Below, one piece after another: positions 53,283-62,521 of a stretch of DNA of 64,000 bases. The position numbers and the translations under genes were made by a program. Position 1 is the first letter of the stretch, and the number at the start of each line of letters is the position of its first letter. Source of the stretch: Nitrospira sp. (GTDB taxonomy: Bacteria > Nitrospirota > Nitrospiria > Nitrospirales > Nitrospiraceae). The DNA lies in NCBI GenBank assembly GCA_030123565.1, contig CP126122.1, positions 1,003,001 through 1,067,000 on the forward strand, given 5' to 3'. Below the pieces are notes generated by a model. The model ran no database searches and had not been told where the DNA came from. It saw nothing but the letters and a program-made list of their open reading frames with translations.

Positions 53283-53345
53283 CGAGACGGTTCGCCCTCT
53301 CCCTTGCCCTCTCTCCCATCGGGGGAGAGGAGACGGTGAGGGGGC
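53283..53345. repeat. CCCTCTCCC-type palindromic repeat
   Basis: Contains CTCTCCC ATCG GGGGAGAG (a hairpin around 53312-53330) between flanks CCCTCTCCC and GGTGAGGGGG. A second copy of this type lies at 55690-55768. Such REP-like sequences are common between genes in GC-rich genomes and can act as weak terminators. Confidence 0.55.
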
Positions 53346-53425
53346 AACCGACCTATGACATGAATCTTTTGGACATCACACGAGTTGCTTGATGGGTGTC
53401 ACGACTCTTTCATGAGGGAGGCAGT

Positions 53426-53911
53426 ATGAACAAACGTGGACTGTGGGTACTGGTCGGAAGTGTGCTTGCATTAAGTGTCGCAGCCTGTTCCGGCACCGGT
53501 CAGATACAGCGCGAATTTCCTCCTCCCGATGATCCGGTCATCGGCCTCTTGAGCAAAGGCATCACGCAACTGAATGTGAACATCAATACGGTGTCAAAGC
53601 GCATGAACGACGTGCAGCAGGCGTCGGCGGGAACCGATCCCGCCCTGCAAGAACTCCAGGCGTTGGACCTGTCCGGCTGGCAGCTTCACCAGCAACAATG
53701 GATCCTACAACGCGACCATCTCGTCTTGACGCGCGACACCCTCCAACGGGGCCAGTTGAGTCAGGAGGAAAAGGCTCAGGTGCTGGCTCAGTGGCAACAG
53801 CACCGCCGGCAGTACGTAAAGGCACTGGAGGACCTTCGCCAACAGCGACAACAGTTGGAGAGCAAGCATTTGGAGGTAGAGGCCCGGTTGATTGAACGCA
53901 GACTTCAGTGA
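53426..53911 (+). CDS. Lipoprotein with long coiled coil
   Basis: A 161-residue protein with a lipoprotein signal (WVLVGSVLALSVAAC; lipobox VAAC). After a short linker (QREFPPPDDPVIG) it is helical: GITQLNVNINTVSKRMNDV, then a Gln/Arg-rich coiled coil to the end (WQQHRRQYVKALEDLRQQ). The shape recalls Lpp-like or Slp-like small envelope proteins. GGGAGG lies 5 bases before the ATG. Confidence 0.7.
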   Translation: MNKRGLWVLVGSVLALSVAACSGTGQIQREFPPPDDPVIGLLSKGITQLNVNINTVSKRMNDVQQASAGTDPALQELQALDLSGWQLHQQQWILQRDHLVLTRDTLQRGQLSQEEKAQVLAQWQQHRRQYVKALEDLRQQRQQLESKHLEVEARLIERRLQ

Positions 53912-53944
53912 ACCCCGTCACCGGCCGCGAGGTTCGTCATCACG

Positions 53945-54745
53945 ATGCATGGTTCCGAACCACCCTTGTCGCTCATCCGGAACCGCTCCGGCTCCATGAG
54001 ACTGGTCGGAAATATCGTCGCCTTTGCGACGCTGTTTTCCATCCTGTTCTTTTTTCTTCATGCATCGGACCTCACCACATCCCTGCTCATGGATGACCTG
54101 GATGACCTCGGAGGCCTTCCCTGGTTGTACTCTGCGGTCTGTCTCATTTTCGGCATCCTGGCCGGGTTCGTCATCCAGCACGAGTGGGGGCAGTGGAACG
54201 ATTTCATGGATGCGATCAAGGGCGAAGTCGGCACGTTACGATCCCTGTGGTTATGGTCGCAACATCTCCCCGGCCGCGGAATAAAATTGCAAGAAGCGAT
54301 GGGGCAGTATTTGACGGTCACGATTCAGGACGAATGGCGCGCCCAGACGTCGGGCCAGAGTGAAACCGCCAGCCGGGCTCTCGCGCTCGTGCAGGAAGAG
54401 GCCTCCGCACTGTTTCAGGATTCGGAACTCAGGTTGACCGCCGTCGGCATCATCGGCGACCTGCTGCGGTATCGGGAACACCGCTTGCTTTCCGGCCAGC
54501 AGCGCATGCCGGCCATGTTAAAGGCGACGGTGGGATTCGCCGATGGTTTGGTGATCGTCTTATCGCTATTCATCGGCGTGAAACATCTCTGGCTCGATTA
54601 TCTGTTCACCCTCAGCATCGCATTGCTGGCCTATGTCGTCTATCTGGTGATCGACGATTTGGACCATCCGCTGCGACCAGGGATCTGGCACGTAACGTCC
54701 AAGCCCTATGAGCACCTGCTCCTCCAGCTCCAACAGAAGGGATAA
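53945..54745 (+). CDS. DUF4239/bestrophin-like membrane protein
   Basis: A 266-residue integral membrane protein with hydrophobic segments near the N-terminus (IVAFATLFSILFFFLHAS, WLYSAVCLIFGILAGFVI) and C-terminus (ADGLVIVLSLFIGVKHLWL, YLFTLSIALLAYVVYLVI). Between them is a helical cytoplasmic part (DAIKGEVGTLRSLWLW). This two-plus-two layout with the RxLW and IDDLDHPLRPG motifs matches DUF4239. The start is uncertain (53945 or 53996); neither has a clear ribosome binding site. Confidence 0.75.
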   Translation: MHGSEPPLSLIRNRSGSMRLVGNIVAFATLFSILFFFLHASDLTTSLLMDDLDDLGGLPWLYSAVCLIFGILAGFVIQHEWGQWNDFMDAIKGEVGTLRSLWLWSQHLPGRGIKLQEAMGQYLTVTIQDEWRAQTSGQSETASRALALVQEEASALFQDSELRLTAVGIIGDLLRYREHRLLSGQQRMPAMLKATVGFADGLVIVLSLFIGVKHLWLDYLFTLSIALLAYVVYLVIDDLDHPLRPGIWHVTSKPYEHLLLQLQQKG

Positions 54746-54782
54746 CCTACGAACAGCTACTCTCAGAGATATACTGCGTCCC

Positions 54783-55673
54783 CTACGGCAGCCGTACCCG
54801 CTCTTCCCCCGTATACACCACAAACCGTTTGCCTCGGAGGAAGCCGACGAGCGTCAGGTTGAATTCCCAGGCAAGCTGGGCGGCGAGGCCGGAGGCAGCC
54901 GAGACGCAGGCCACGAGAGGCACACCGGCGACCAGGGCCTTCTGGACGATTTCAAAACTGCCGCGGCCGCTCACGAGCAAGATCGATTCCTTCAGCGGAA
55001 GCCGTTGCTCCAGCAGGGCCCAGCCGATCAGTTTATCCACGGCATTGTGTCGTCCCACATCTTCCCGCAGGGCAATCAGTTTGCCGCAGGCATCGAACAG
55101 GCCGGCTGCGTGGAGCCCGCCGGTTCGGCTGAACAGGGGTTGAGCGGATCGCAGAGCGTCAGGGAGAAGGCAGAGGACATCCGGCGAAACGCGCAGATCC
55201 GGATTGGGGCGAGCGATGCCCCGCACCCGTATCGCATCGATCGAGGTCTTGCCGCAGAGCCCGCAACTCGACGACACGATGAAATTGCGCTGCAGCAGGG
55301 CCGGCTTGATCGTGACGTCGCGAACGAGATCCACCCGGACGACATTGCGCTTGCGCCCCCTGGTGACCACTTGCCGAAGCCCCGCTATCTGTTCACTCCC
55401 CTTGATCACGCCTTCAGTCAGGAGAAACCCCGCGGCCAATTCGAGGTCCTGCCCCGGCGTGCGCATCGTCACGCTGATCGGTTTGGTGCCGATACGAATC
55501 TCCAGCGGCTCTTCGCCGACCAGGTAGTCCTCGAACCGGGAGGCCTTCCCCTCCTGCCATTCGGTCACGCCGGTGATTTCCACGGGGCGAGTCGGTACGG
55601 ATACAGATGGGGATTTACTCCTCGGGCCGGCGGCCGGACGTGGTGTGCTCGAACGTTTCTCAGCCATTCCCAT
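54783..55673 (-). CDS. fdhD: FdhD: sulfurtransferase for formate dehydrogenase maturation
   Basis: Delivers sulfur to the molybdenum cofactor of formate dehydrogenase. The 296-residue protein has the family core: EEPLEIRIGTKPISVTMRTP, LAAGFLLTEGVI, the catalytic CxxC loop in SSSCGLCGK, and REDVGRHNAVDKLIGWALL. The start is ATG 55673 or 55667; the longer open frame enters a REP-like repeat. It follows the formate dehydrogenase gene on the same strand after 41 bases, the expected pairing. Confidence 0.9.
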   Translation of the reverse strand: MGMAEKRSSTPRPAAGPRSKSPSVSVPTRPVEITGVTEWQEGKASRFEDYLVGEEPLEIRIGTKPISVTMRTPGQDLELAAGFLLTEGVIKGSEQIAGLRQVVTRGRKRNVVRVDLVRDVTIKPALLQRNFIVSSSCGLCGKTSIDAIRVRGIARPNPDLRVSPDVLCLLPDALRSAQPLFSRTGGLHAAGLFDACGKLIALREDVGRHNAVDKLIGWALLEQRLPLKESILLVSGRGSFEIVQKALVAGVPLVACVSAASGLAAQLAWEFNLTLVGFLRGKRFVVYTGEERVRLP

Positions 55674-55689
55674 TTTTCTGATTCTCGCC

Positions 55690-55768
55690 TCACCCCTTAT
55701 GTCTCTTTCACCCCTCACCTTGCTCCTCTCCCCATTGTGGAGAGGAAAGGGAGCGTGGGGAGAGGTTG
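55690..55768. repeat. CCTCTCCCC-type palindromic repeat overlapping the fdh 3' end
   Basis: Contains CCTCTCCCCATTGTGGAGAGG and a second inverted copy AGCGTGGGGAGAGG, preceded by CTCACCCC and CCCCTCACC. The last 14 or so codons of the formate dehydrogenase gene lie within it. It is related in sequence to the repeat at 53283-53345. Confidence 0.55.
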
Positions 55769-58003
55769 GATAAGAGGAACGATCTCGACGGTGGCGTTGT
55801 AGTCCGGGATGCCGCAGGGGTCGAGGCGCCCGGCCGGAATGATGGAGTTCGCTTCAGGCCAATAGACCTGCAGGGACCCGGGCTTCACCCGGTCGATGAC
55901 CACCCTCCCGTGATATTCTCCGAGCTCATTCTGCAAGATCACGAGATCTCCCGCCGCGAGCTTCAGGCGCGCGGCATCCTCCGCCGCCATCAGGACCGCG
56001 TCGCGGGCTGCGCCGACTAATGGATCCACCTCGGCCCCGACCATACTGTTGAATTGCTTACCGCGCCGCGTGGTCAAGAAGAAGCGACCGGGTGGAATTA
56101 TTTCTTCCGGCAAATCAATCGGCGTGAACCGGCCCTTGCCGTCGGGTGTCCCGAACCGGCCGGCCAGCAGGAGCGGTCCCCCATACTGGACCTGATCCCC
56201 CTTTTTATAGAGGCTGCCGATGCCCTTGTACGTCGGGCAGACCCGCTCAATCTCGAGTCGGATGTCGTGCGTGTCGCGCCATGGAAAGATCTTCGCGGCG
56301 CGCTCCGGATCGAACCGGCGGGCGACCAGGACCGGAATTTCCCACTCGTCCATCGCCTCGCCGGGACGGGGGCCCGGGATCTCCGGGCTATAGATGATCC
56401 GGCGTTCCGTGCTCGTCTCGGTGCCTCCGCCTTGTTGCTCGTAGCGGGTGCGGGAGGGCAACAGAACGACGAGGTCCGCCGGATCCTCCAACATGGTGGA
56501 ACTCACGACGATGTCCTGATGGACGCGAAGGTTGATCTTGCCTAATGCCCGTCGCACGCGATCCGGTTCCGGCAACGTCTCCAGGAAATTGCCGCCGCTC
56601 TGCCAGAGCACGTCGATCTCACCCCGCTCTGCCGCCAGGATCAGATGGGCTGCCCCCAGGCCTTTCCATGCAGGGGGGCGAAAGCCCCAGAATTCCGGCA
56701 TGGCGAACAGCGCCGCGTTCACGTCGTTGACCTGGTAGTCCATCGTATAGGCGGTCGGCATCGCGCCCATCTCGGCGCCACCCTGCACGCCGCTGTGTCC
56801 GCGGATCGGCATGAGGCCCGTGTGAGGCCGACCCACATTGCCTCGTGCCAGTTGGAGGTTCACGATCGCCTTCACGTTGTCGGTCCCGTAGCGATGTTGG
56901 GTCACCCCCATGCTCCAGACAACGATCGCATGACGGGCCTTCCCGAACGTCTCTGCGAAGCGGTGCATGTCGTCGCGCGTCACGCCGGCACCCCGTTCGA
57001 GGCTCTCCCAGGGCAGGGCGCGGGCTTTTGATTCGAGTTCATCCCAGCCGGCGGTCCGGGCGGCGATGAACTCCCGATCGAGCCAACCCTGCTCGATGAG
57101 ATGTTTGAGTACGCCGTAGAAGAACGGAATGTCGCCGCCGACATGGATCTGAAAGAAGGCATCGGCCAGTTTTGTGCCGAACAAGGCGCTCTCCGCCACG
57201 GAGGGAATCCAATAACGCTCCATGCCAGGCTCGACGAAGGGATTCACCACGAAGATCTTGGTGCCGGCTTTTTTCGCATAGTAGAGGTATTTCAACGTCA
57301 CCGGCTGGTTGTTGGCGCTGTTGGCACCGACAAAAATCAAGAGATCGGTCCCGATCCAATCCCTGTAGGAACAGGTGGTGGCTGAACAGCCGACCGTTTC
57401 CTTGAGCGCGGCGGTGCTCGGCGCATGGCAGATGCGCGCGCTGGTGTCCACGTGATTGGTGCCGATGAAGCGGGCGACTTTTTGATGGGCATAGTAAGCC
57501 TCGTTGGTCAGGCCGCGGGCGGTGAGGAACCAGCCGATGCGATGGGGATCGGTCACGTGCAGCCGTTCGGCAATCATGCGGACAGCCTCTTCCCAGGAGA
57601 CGCGCCGGAACCCTTGGTCCCCGCGATGCCGGACCATCGGAACGGACAGGCGTCCCAACTTCCGTAAGGCCTTACCTTTCATGTTGCGCAACGGGGCGAC
57701 CTCTTCGAGCCGGTGCCAGTCCATGGCCGGCATCGTGTTGAGCCGCAAGAGCTGCAGTCGCACCCAGCAGAGGTGCAGGTCCTTCATGGTCCAGTCATGC
57801 AGGCCGGTCGTGCCGAGCGAGCAACCGTCGCAACAGCCGTCGCGCAGGATGCGGTAGGCGTAGCCGAGGCTGTCGCGGTTTTCCCAGGCCGCGTCGAGAA
57901 TGTCTTTGTAATTGTTGGGATGCTGTTGATGGAGCCCGAAGGGGATCAAGCTGACCCAGTTGCTCCGACCGGACCGTTTCCCTGATGCAGGCTCGTCGGC
58001 CAT
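55715..58003 (-). CDS. Molybdopterin oxidoreductase, formate dehydrogenase alpha-like (YdeP/FdhA-like)
   Basis: A 762-residue molybdenum enzyme of the formate dehydrogenase superfamily, cytosolic (no Tat signal). The N-terminus has CCDGCSLG in place of a full four-cysteine cluster site, as in the YdeP-type branch. The Mo ligand is Cys in RICHAPSTAAL (Sec or Cys in formate dehydrogenases). Other conserved parts are FVGANSANNQPV, MPIRGHSGVQGGAEMG and the C-terminal MoCo-dinucleotide region (GKQFNSMV). The last residues (PLPTLPFLSTMGRGAR) are encoded by a REP-like repeat. The adjacent fdhD supports the formate dehydrogenase role. Confidence 0.82.
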   Translation of the reverse strand: MADEPASGKRSGRSNWVSLIPFGLHQQHPNNYKDILDAAWENRDSLGYAYRILRDGCCDGCSLGTTGLHDWTMKDLHLCWVRLQLLRLNTMPAMDWHRLEEVAPLRNMKGKALRKLGRLSVPMVRHRGDQGFRRVSWEEAVRMIAERLHVTDPHRIGWFLTARGLTNEAYYAHQKVARFIGTNHVDTSARICHAPSTAALKETVGCSATTCSYRDWIGTDLLIFVGANSANNQPVTLKYLYYAKKAGTKIFVVNPFVEPGMERYWIPSVAESALFGTKLADAFFQIHVGGDIPFFYGVLKHLIEQGWLDREFIAARTAGWDELESKARALPWESLERGAGVTRDDMHRFAETFGKARHAIVVWSMGVTQHRYGTDNVKAIVNLQLARGNVGRPHTGLMPIRGHSGVQGGAEMGAMPTAYTMDYQVNDVNAALFAMPEFWGFRPPAWKGLGAAHLILAAERGEIDVLWQSGGNFLETLPEPDRVRRALGKINLRVHQDIVVSSTMLEDPADLVVLLPSRTRYEQQGGGTETSTERRIIYSPEIPGPRPGEAMDEWEIPVLVARRFDPERAAKIFPWRDTHDIRLEIERVCPTYKGIGSLYKKGDQVQYGGPLLLAGRFGTPDGKGRFTPIDLPEEIIPPGRFFLTTRRGKQFNSMVGAEVDPLVGAARDAVLMAAEDAARLKLAAGDLVILQNELGEYHGRVVIDRVKPGSLQVYWPEANSIIPAGRLDPCGIPDYNATVEIVPLIQPLPTLPFLSTMGRGAR

Positions 58004-58135
58004 GATTCAGGTCCCTATCCGTAGGGGCCTATTGTATCACTCCCTTCCTTGCGGGATACTCAAAAAGGCCAGACGCGTCACACTTCACGCTTCACGACTG
58101 CTGAGGTGGGCTAGGTTTCTCCCTTCTGACTCCGG

Positions 58136-58141
58136 TATAAT
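58136..58141 (+). promoter_or_regulatory. Putative -10 element upstream of recA
   Basis: A perfect TATAAT lies about 140 bases before the recA ATG. No convincing -35 is seen at 16-18 bases. I found no CTGT-N8-ACAG LexA box in 58004-58279; GTTC-type motifs occur but are too loose to call. Confidence 0.3.
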
Positions 58142-58279
58142 CCCCCGTTCTGTTCGCTTCCGGAGTCCGGGTCTTGTTCGGTCGGTGTGCGGTCAACTCA
58201 GCATCGGCTGGTGCGTTGTCTTCCCCGGCGTTCGATACGAGAGACGCTTCACGAGTCACGCTTCGATAAGGAGTCTGGA

Positions 58280-59392
58280 ATGGCTGAAAAAGACGAGAAA
58301 AAGCGCGCACTGGACCTGGCCCTGGCACAGATCGAGAAACAATACGGCAAGGGCGCGGTGATGAAGCTCGGGTCAGACGATCGGCCTGCGGATGTGCCGG
58401 CGATCTCGAGCGGCTCGCTGGGGCTGGACATCGCGTTAGGCGTGGGCGGATTTCCCCGCGGCCGCGTGATCGAGATCTTCGGCCCGGAATCATCCGGCAA
58501 GACGACCCTGACCCTGCATGCGATCGCCGAGGCGCAAAAGGCCGGCGGCGTGGCGGCCTTCATCGATGCGGAACATGCGTTGGATTTGACCTATGCGAAA
58601 AAGCTGGGCGTGCAGACGGACGACTTGCTCGTCTCGCAGCCGGATACAGGGGAGCAGGCGCTTGAAATTGCCGAGACGCTGGTCCGCAGCGGCGCGATCG
58701 ATGTCATCGTCGTGGACTCGGTGGCGGCCCTGGTGCCGCGGGCCGAAATCGAAGGCGAGATGGGTGATGCCCATATGGGGTTGCAGGCGCGGTTGATGTC
58801 CCAGGCGCTGCGTAAACTGACCGCCGCCATTTCCAAATCACAGACGACCCTGATCTTCATCAACCAGATCAGGATGAAGATCGGTGTGATGTTCGGCAAC
58901 CCCGAAACGACGACGGGCGGCAACGCGTTGAAGTTCTATTCATCCGTGCGCCTCGATATCCGGCGGATAGAATCGATCAAAGACGGGCAGGACGTGACCG
59001 GCAGCAGGGTCCGCGTGAAAGTCGTCAAGAACAAGATGGCGCCGCCGTTCAAACAGGCGGAGTTCGACATCATGTTCGCGGAAGGCATCTCCAAGGCCGG
59101 TGAGTTGGTCGATATGGGGGTGGAGAAGCGCGTGGTGGAGAAGGCCGGCGCCTGGTACTCCTATAAGGGCGAGCGACTGGGGCAGGGGCGTGAGGCGGTT
59201 CGCGATTTTCTCAAGGGGAATCAGGCCATCGCGAGAGAAATCGAGGGGAAGATTCGCGACCAGGCCGGCCTGCCTTCGCGAGGTGTTGAGAAAAAGAGCG
59301 AGGCGAAAGAGGCGAAGGACGAGAAGATCGACCGGAAATCAGAAGGCCGTCAGGAAGAGAAGCGCGGCCATGGTGCCAGGGTGGCGACGTAG
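58280..59392 (+). CDS. recA: RecA recombinase
   Basis: DNA strand-exchange and SOS coprotease protein, 370 residues. Walker A is GPESSGKTT, followed by the conserved [20 protein letters not shown], the Walker B region [20 protein letters not shown], loop L1 [16 protein letters not shown] and loop L2 region [20 protein letters not shown]. The C-terminal tail is long and strongly charged ([20 protein letters not shown]). ATG 58280 has AAGGAG upstream; an in-frame extension to 58187 is rejected. recX follows directly. Confidence 0.97.
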   Translation: MAEKDEKKRALDLALAQIEKQYGKGAVMKLGSDDRPADVPAISSGSLGLDIALGVGGFPRGRVIEIFGPESSGKTTLTLHAIAEAQKAGGVAAFIDAEHALDLTYAKKLGVQTDDLLVSQPDTGEQALEIAETLVRSGAIDVIVVDSVAALVPRAEIEGEMGDAHMGLQARLMSQALRKLTAAISKSQTTLIFINQIRMKIGVMFGNPETTTGGNALKFYSSVRLDIRRIESIKDGQDVTGSRVRVKVVKNKMAPPFKQAEFDIMFAEGISKAGELVDMGVEKRVVEKAGAWYSYKGERLGQGREAVRDFLKGNQAIAREIEGKIRDQAGLPSRGVEKKSEAKEAKDEKIDRKSEGRQEEKRGHGARVAT

Positions 59393-59890
59393 GTGGCTTC
59401 GGTGGTGATAGGAAGCAGATCGGCCGACCGTACTGGATCGACTCCGGACTATCTCGATCTGGCGATTCGTTATCTTGCTAGAACCGACAGGACCAAGGCC
59501 CAGGTCGAACGGTACGTACTGGAAAAGGGCGCGAGCCGGTTGCAGATGCGCGCGGTCATCCGTGAGCTGGAGCGGCGGGGCTATCTGAACGATCAAGCCT
59601 ACGCAACGCGATGGGCGGAGGCCAGGCTCTCGCGGCGCCCGATGGGGCGTGAGTTGCTCAAGGCCGAATTGCTCAAGCGTGGGTTCGAGGAGAGCGTCAC
59701 GGAACGGGCCTTGGGGCAAGCCTACCATTCGATTTCGGAGCAGGAGTTGGCCTGTCAGGCGCTCGAAGGACGCGCCGGTCGCACACGTCCCCCGCAGTGG
59801 GTGCGGTTCCTGCGGCAGCGCGGGTTCGACGACGACACGATTCAGCAAGTCACTCAAGTGGATTTGGAGACGGGGTTGGACGAGTTATGA
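59393..59890 (+). CDS. recX: RecX regulatory protein
   Basis: RecA modulator, 165 residues, built of three-helix repeats: YLARTDRTKAQVERYVLEKG, VIRELERRGYLNDQAYATRW, GRELLKAELLKRGFEES, and the C-terminal WVRFLRQRGFDDDTIQQV. GTG 59393 starts right after the recA stop, so it is probably read through from recA with low initiation. The stop overlaps the alaS start (ATGA). Confidence 0.9.
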   Translation: MASVVIGSRSADRTGSTPDYLDLAIRYLARTDRTKAQVERYVLEKGASRLQMRAVIRELERRGYLNDQAYATRWAEARLSRRPMGRELLKAELLKRGFEESVTERALGQAYHSISEQELACQALEGRAGRTRPPQWVRFLRQRGFDDDTIQQVTQVDLETGLDEL

Positions 59891-62517
59891 GCCAGACGGT
59901 AAACGACCTGCGGCGCGCCTTCATTCAGTACTTCGAGCAACAGGGGCATCGGGCCGTGCCGAGTGCGCCGTTGATTCCCCAAGCCGACCCGACGCTGCTG
60001 TTTACGAATGCCGGCATGAATCAGTTCAAGCGGGTGTTCCTGGGCGAGGAGACGCGGGCCTACAACCGCGCCGTGACGGTGCAAAAGTGCCTGCGGGCCG
60101 GCGGCAAGCACAATGATCTCGAAAACGTGGGCTATACGAGGCGGCACCACACCTTTTTCGAAATGCTCGGCAATTTTTCCTTCGGCGACTATTTCAAGGA
60201 AGAGGCCATACGGTTCGGTTGGGAATTCCTGACCTCGGTGGTCGGGCTGGCGAAGGAGCGGATGTGGGTCACGATTTTCCGCGAAGACGACGAGGCCGAT
60301 CGCCTCTGGAAAAAAATCGGTGTGTCGCCCGGCCGGATCGTCCGTTGCGGCGAGAAGGATAACTTCTGGCAGATGGCCGATACGGGCCCCTGCGGCCCCT
60401 GTTCGGAACTTCACTTCGATCAAGGCCCTGCCGTACCGGGCGATGCGACGCCCAACGGCGAAGGGGATCGGGTCATCGAAATCTGGAACCTGGTCTTCAT
60501 GCAGTTCAACCGCGACAGCGCCGGGACGTTGAATCCACTGCCCAAACCGAGCATCGATACAGGCATGGGGCTGGAACGGTTGGCGGCGGTGGCGCAGGGG
60601 AAACTCAGCAACTACGACAGCGACCTGTTCGCTCCCTTGCTGGCGGCGATCGGTACGCGGGCCGGCGCGCGATACGGCGCGCAGGAGCAGGCGGATCGAT
60701 CCATGCGGGTCATCGCGGACCATTTGCGCGCGATCACCTTCCTCATGGCCGATGGCGTGTTGCCGTCGAACGAAGGCCGGGGGTACGTGCTGCGCCGGAT
60801 TCTTCGCCGCGCCGCCCGCCACGGCCGTTTGTTGGGAATCACGGAGCCGTTTCTACACGAGCTGACGGCGGCGGTGGTCGAACGGATGGGGGCGGCCTAT
60901 CACGAATTGCGTACGGCGGCCGATACGGTGAAGGAGGCGACGCGCGGCGAGGAAGAGCGGTTCATTGCCACGCTCGATCAGGGATTGCCCATTCTCACCG
61001 ACATGCTGGCGAAGGTGCGGGCGGCGGGACAACATACTCTCCCCGGCGCGGACATTTTCAAGTTGTACGACACCTACGGTTTTCCGATGGACCTGATCGC
61101 GGAAGCCTGTCGTGAACAGGACATCACGCTCGACGAGACAGGATTCGAAGCGGCCATCGAAGAGCAACGGACGCGCGCCAGAAAGACGGGAGGCTTCGAG
61201 ACTGAAACGACCAGACCGGTGTTGAGCGAGCTGGCCGGGCGCGTGGGGACCAGCAAATTCGTCGGTTATGAGCGGCTGACTTCCGAAGGCCTGGTGCAGG
61301 CGCTCCTCAAGGGCGAGCGTCTCGTCAAGGAAGCCCATGAGGGGGATGAGGTCGAGGTCGTGCTGGATGTCACGCCGTTTTATGCGGAGGGCGGTGGGCA
61401 AGCCGGTGATCAGGGGGTGCTGATCGGGACAGACGGGCGCGTTGAGATTCGTGATACGACCAGGCCTGTGCCGACCTTGATCGTCCATAAGGGCCTGGTG
61501 TCATCCGGCTCGATCCGCGATGGGGAGCGATTGCAACTCTCGGTGAACCGCCGTACCAGGCAGGATGCGGCCCGCAACCATACGGCCACCCATTTGGTCC
61601 ATGCCGCCCTGCGGGACCTGTTGGGGCCGCACGTCAAACAGTATGGTTCCCTCGTCGCGCCGAATCGCCTGCGGTTCGACTTTGCCCACTTCCGCCCGCT
61701 GGCGTCACGCGACATCGACGAGATCGAATCGATCGTGAACGAGCAGATTCGCCTGGATGAGACGGTGCAGACGGATGTGATGGGGGTGCAGGAAGCAGTG
61801 GCAGGCGGGGCATTGGCCTTCTTCGGAGACAAGTACGGAGACCAGGTGCGGGTCGTGAGCATCGACACCTTCAGCAAGGAATTGTGCGGCGGGACCCATT
61901 GCCGGCACACGGGAGAGATCGGCCTGTTTCGGATCGTGTCGGAATCCGGTGTGGCGGCCGGCGTGCGCCGCATCGAATGTTTGACCGGCAGCGGGGCATT
62001 GGATTCGTTGAAACGATTGGAAGCGGATGTCCGTGAACTCTCCGACCTCCTGAAGGTCGCACCGGTTGAGTTGGTGGCGCGCACCCGCAAACTGACCGAG
62101 CAGTTGAAGGAGAAGGAACGGGAACTGGCGGATGTGAAGTTGAAGATGGCCAGCACGTCGTCGAGTGACGCGCAGGCGCGTGAGATCAATGGTGTGAAGG
62201 TCCATGCGCAACGGACGGACGGACTGGACGTCAACGGCATGCGGGCGCTGGCCGACCAGCTGCGCGACAAACTCCGCAGCGGGGTCGTGGCGCTCGGGGC
62301 GGCGAACGACGGCAAGGTGTCGTTACTGGTCGTGGTGACCAAGGACCTCATCGGCCGTCTCAAGGCCGGCGACCTTATCAAGGAGATGGCGGCCGAAGTC
62401 GGCGGAACCGGCGGCGGGCGTCCAGAGATGGCCCAGGCCGGCGGAAAAAATCCTGAAGGGCTTGGGACCGCGTTGGAAAAGGTTTTTGGGTTGGTCCAGC
62501 AGGCCTTGGAGCGGTAA
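59887..62517 (+). CDS. alaS: Alanyl-tRNA synthetase
   Basis: Charges tRNA-Ala; 876 residues, full length. The class II catalytic core begins RRAFIQYFEQQGH, with TNAGMNQFKRVFLGEE and VQKCLRAGGKHNDLENVG. The editing domain has the zinc-binding motifs HTATHLVHAAL and CGGTHCRHTGEIG. A coiled coil (LKEKERELADVKLKM) and the C-Ala domain (GGTGGGRPEMAQAGG) close the protein. The ATG overlaps the recX stop; a longer in-frame reading to 59797 is a shadow of recX. Confidence 0.97.
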   Translation: MSQTVNDLRRAFIQYFEQQGHRAVPSAPLIPQADPTLLFTNAGMNQFKRVFLGEETRAYNRAVTVQKCLRAGGKHNDLENVGYTRRHHTFFEMLGNFSFGDYFKEEAIRFGWEFLTSVVGLAKERMWVTIFREDDEADRLWKKIGVSPGRIVRCGEKDNFWQMADTGPCGPCSELHFDQGPAVPGDATPNGEGDRVIEIWNLVFMQFNRDSAGTLNPLPKPSIDTGMGLERLAAVAQGKLSNYDSDLFAPLLAAIGTRAGARYGAQEQADRSMRVIADHLRAITFLMADGVLPSNEGRGYVLRRILRRAARHGRLLGITEPFLHELTAAVVERMGAAYHELRTAADTVKEATRGEEERFIATLDQGLPILTDMLAKVRAAGQHTLPGADIFKLYDTYGFPMDLIAEACREQDITLDETGFEAAIEEQRTRARKTGGFETETTRPVLSELAGRVGTSKFVGYERLTSEGLVQALLKGERLVKEAHEGDEVEVVLDVTPFYAEGGGQAGDQGVLIGTDGRVEIRDTTRPVPTLIVHKGLVSSGSIRDGERLQLSVNRRTRQDAARNHTATHLVHAALRDLLGPHVKQYGSLVAPNRLRFDFAHFRPLASRDIDEIESIVNEQIRLDETVQTDVMGVQEAVAGGALAFFGDKYGDQVRVVSIDTFSKELCGGTHCRHTGEIGLFRIVSESGVAAGVRRIECLTGSGALDSLKRLEADVRELSDLLKVAPVELVARTRKLTEQLKEKERELADVKLKMASTSSSDAQAREINGVKVHAQRTDGLDVNGMRALADQLRDKLRSGVVALGAANDGKVSLLVVVTKDLIGRLKAGDLIKEMAAEVGGTGGGRPEMAQAGGKNPEGLGTALEKVFGLVQQALER

Positions 62518-62521
62518 ACTG

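Noticed and set aside
58004..58279. LexA/SOS box upstream of recA
   Set aside because: No CTGT-N8-ACAG or clear GAAC-N4-GTTC operator; scattered GTTC motifs are not enough.
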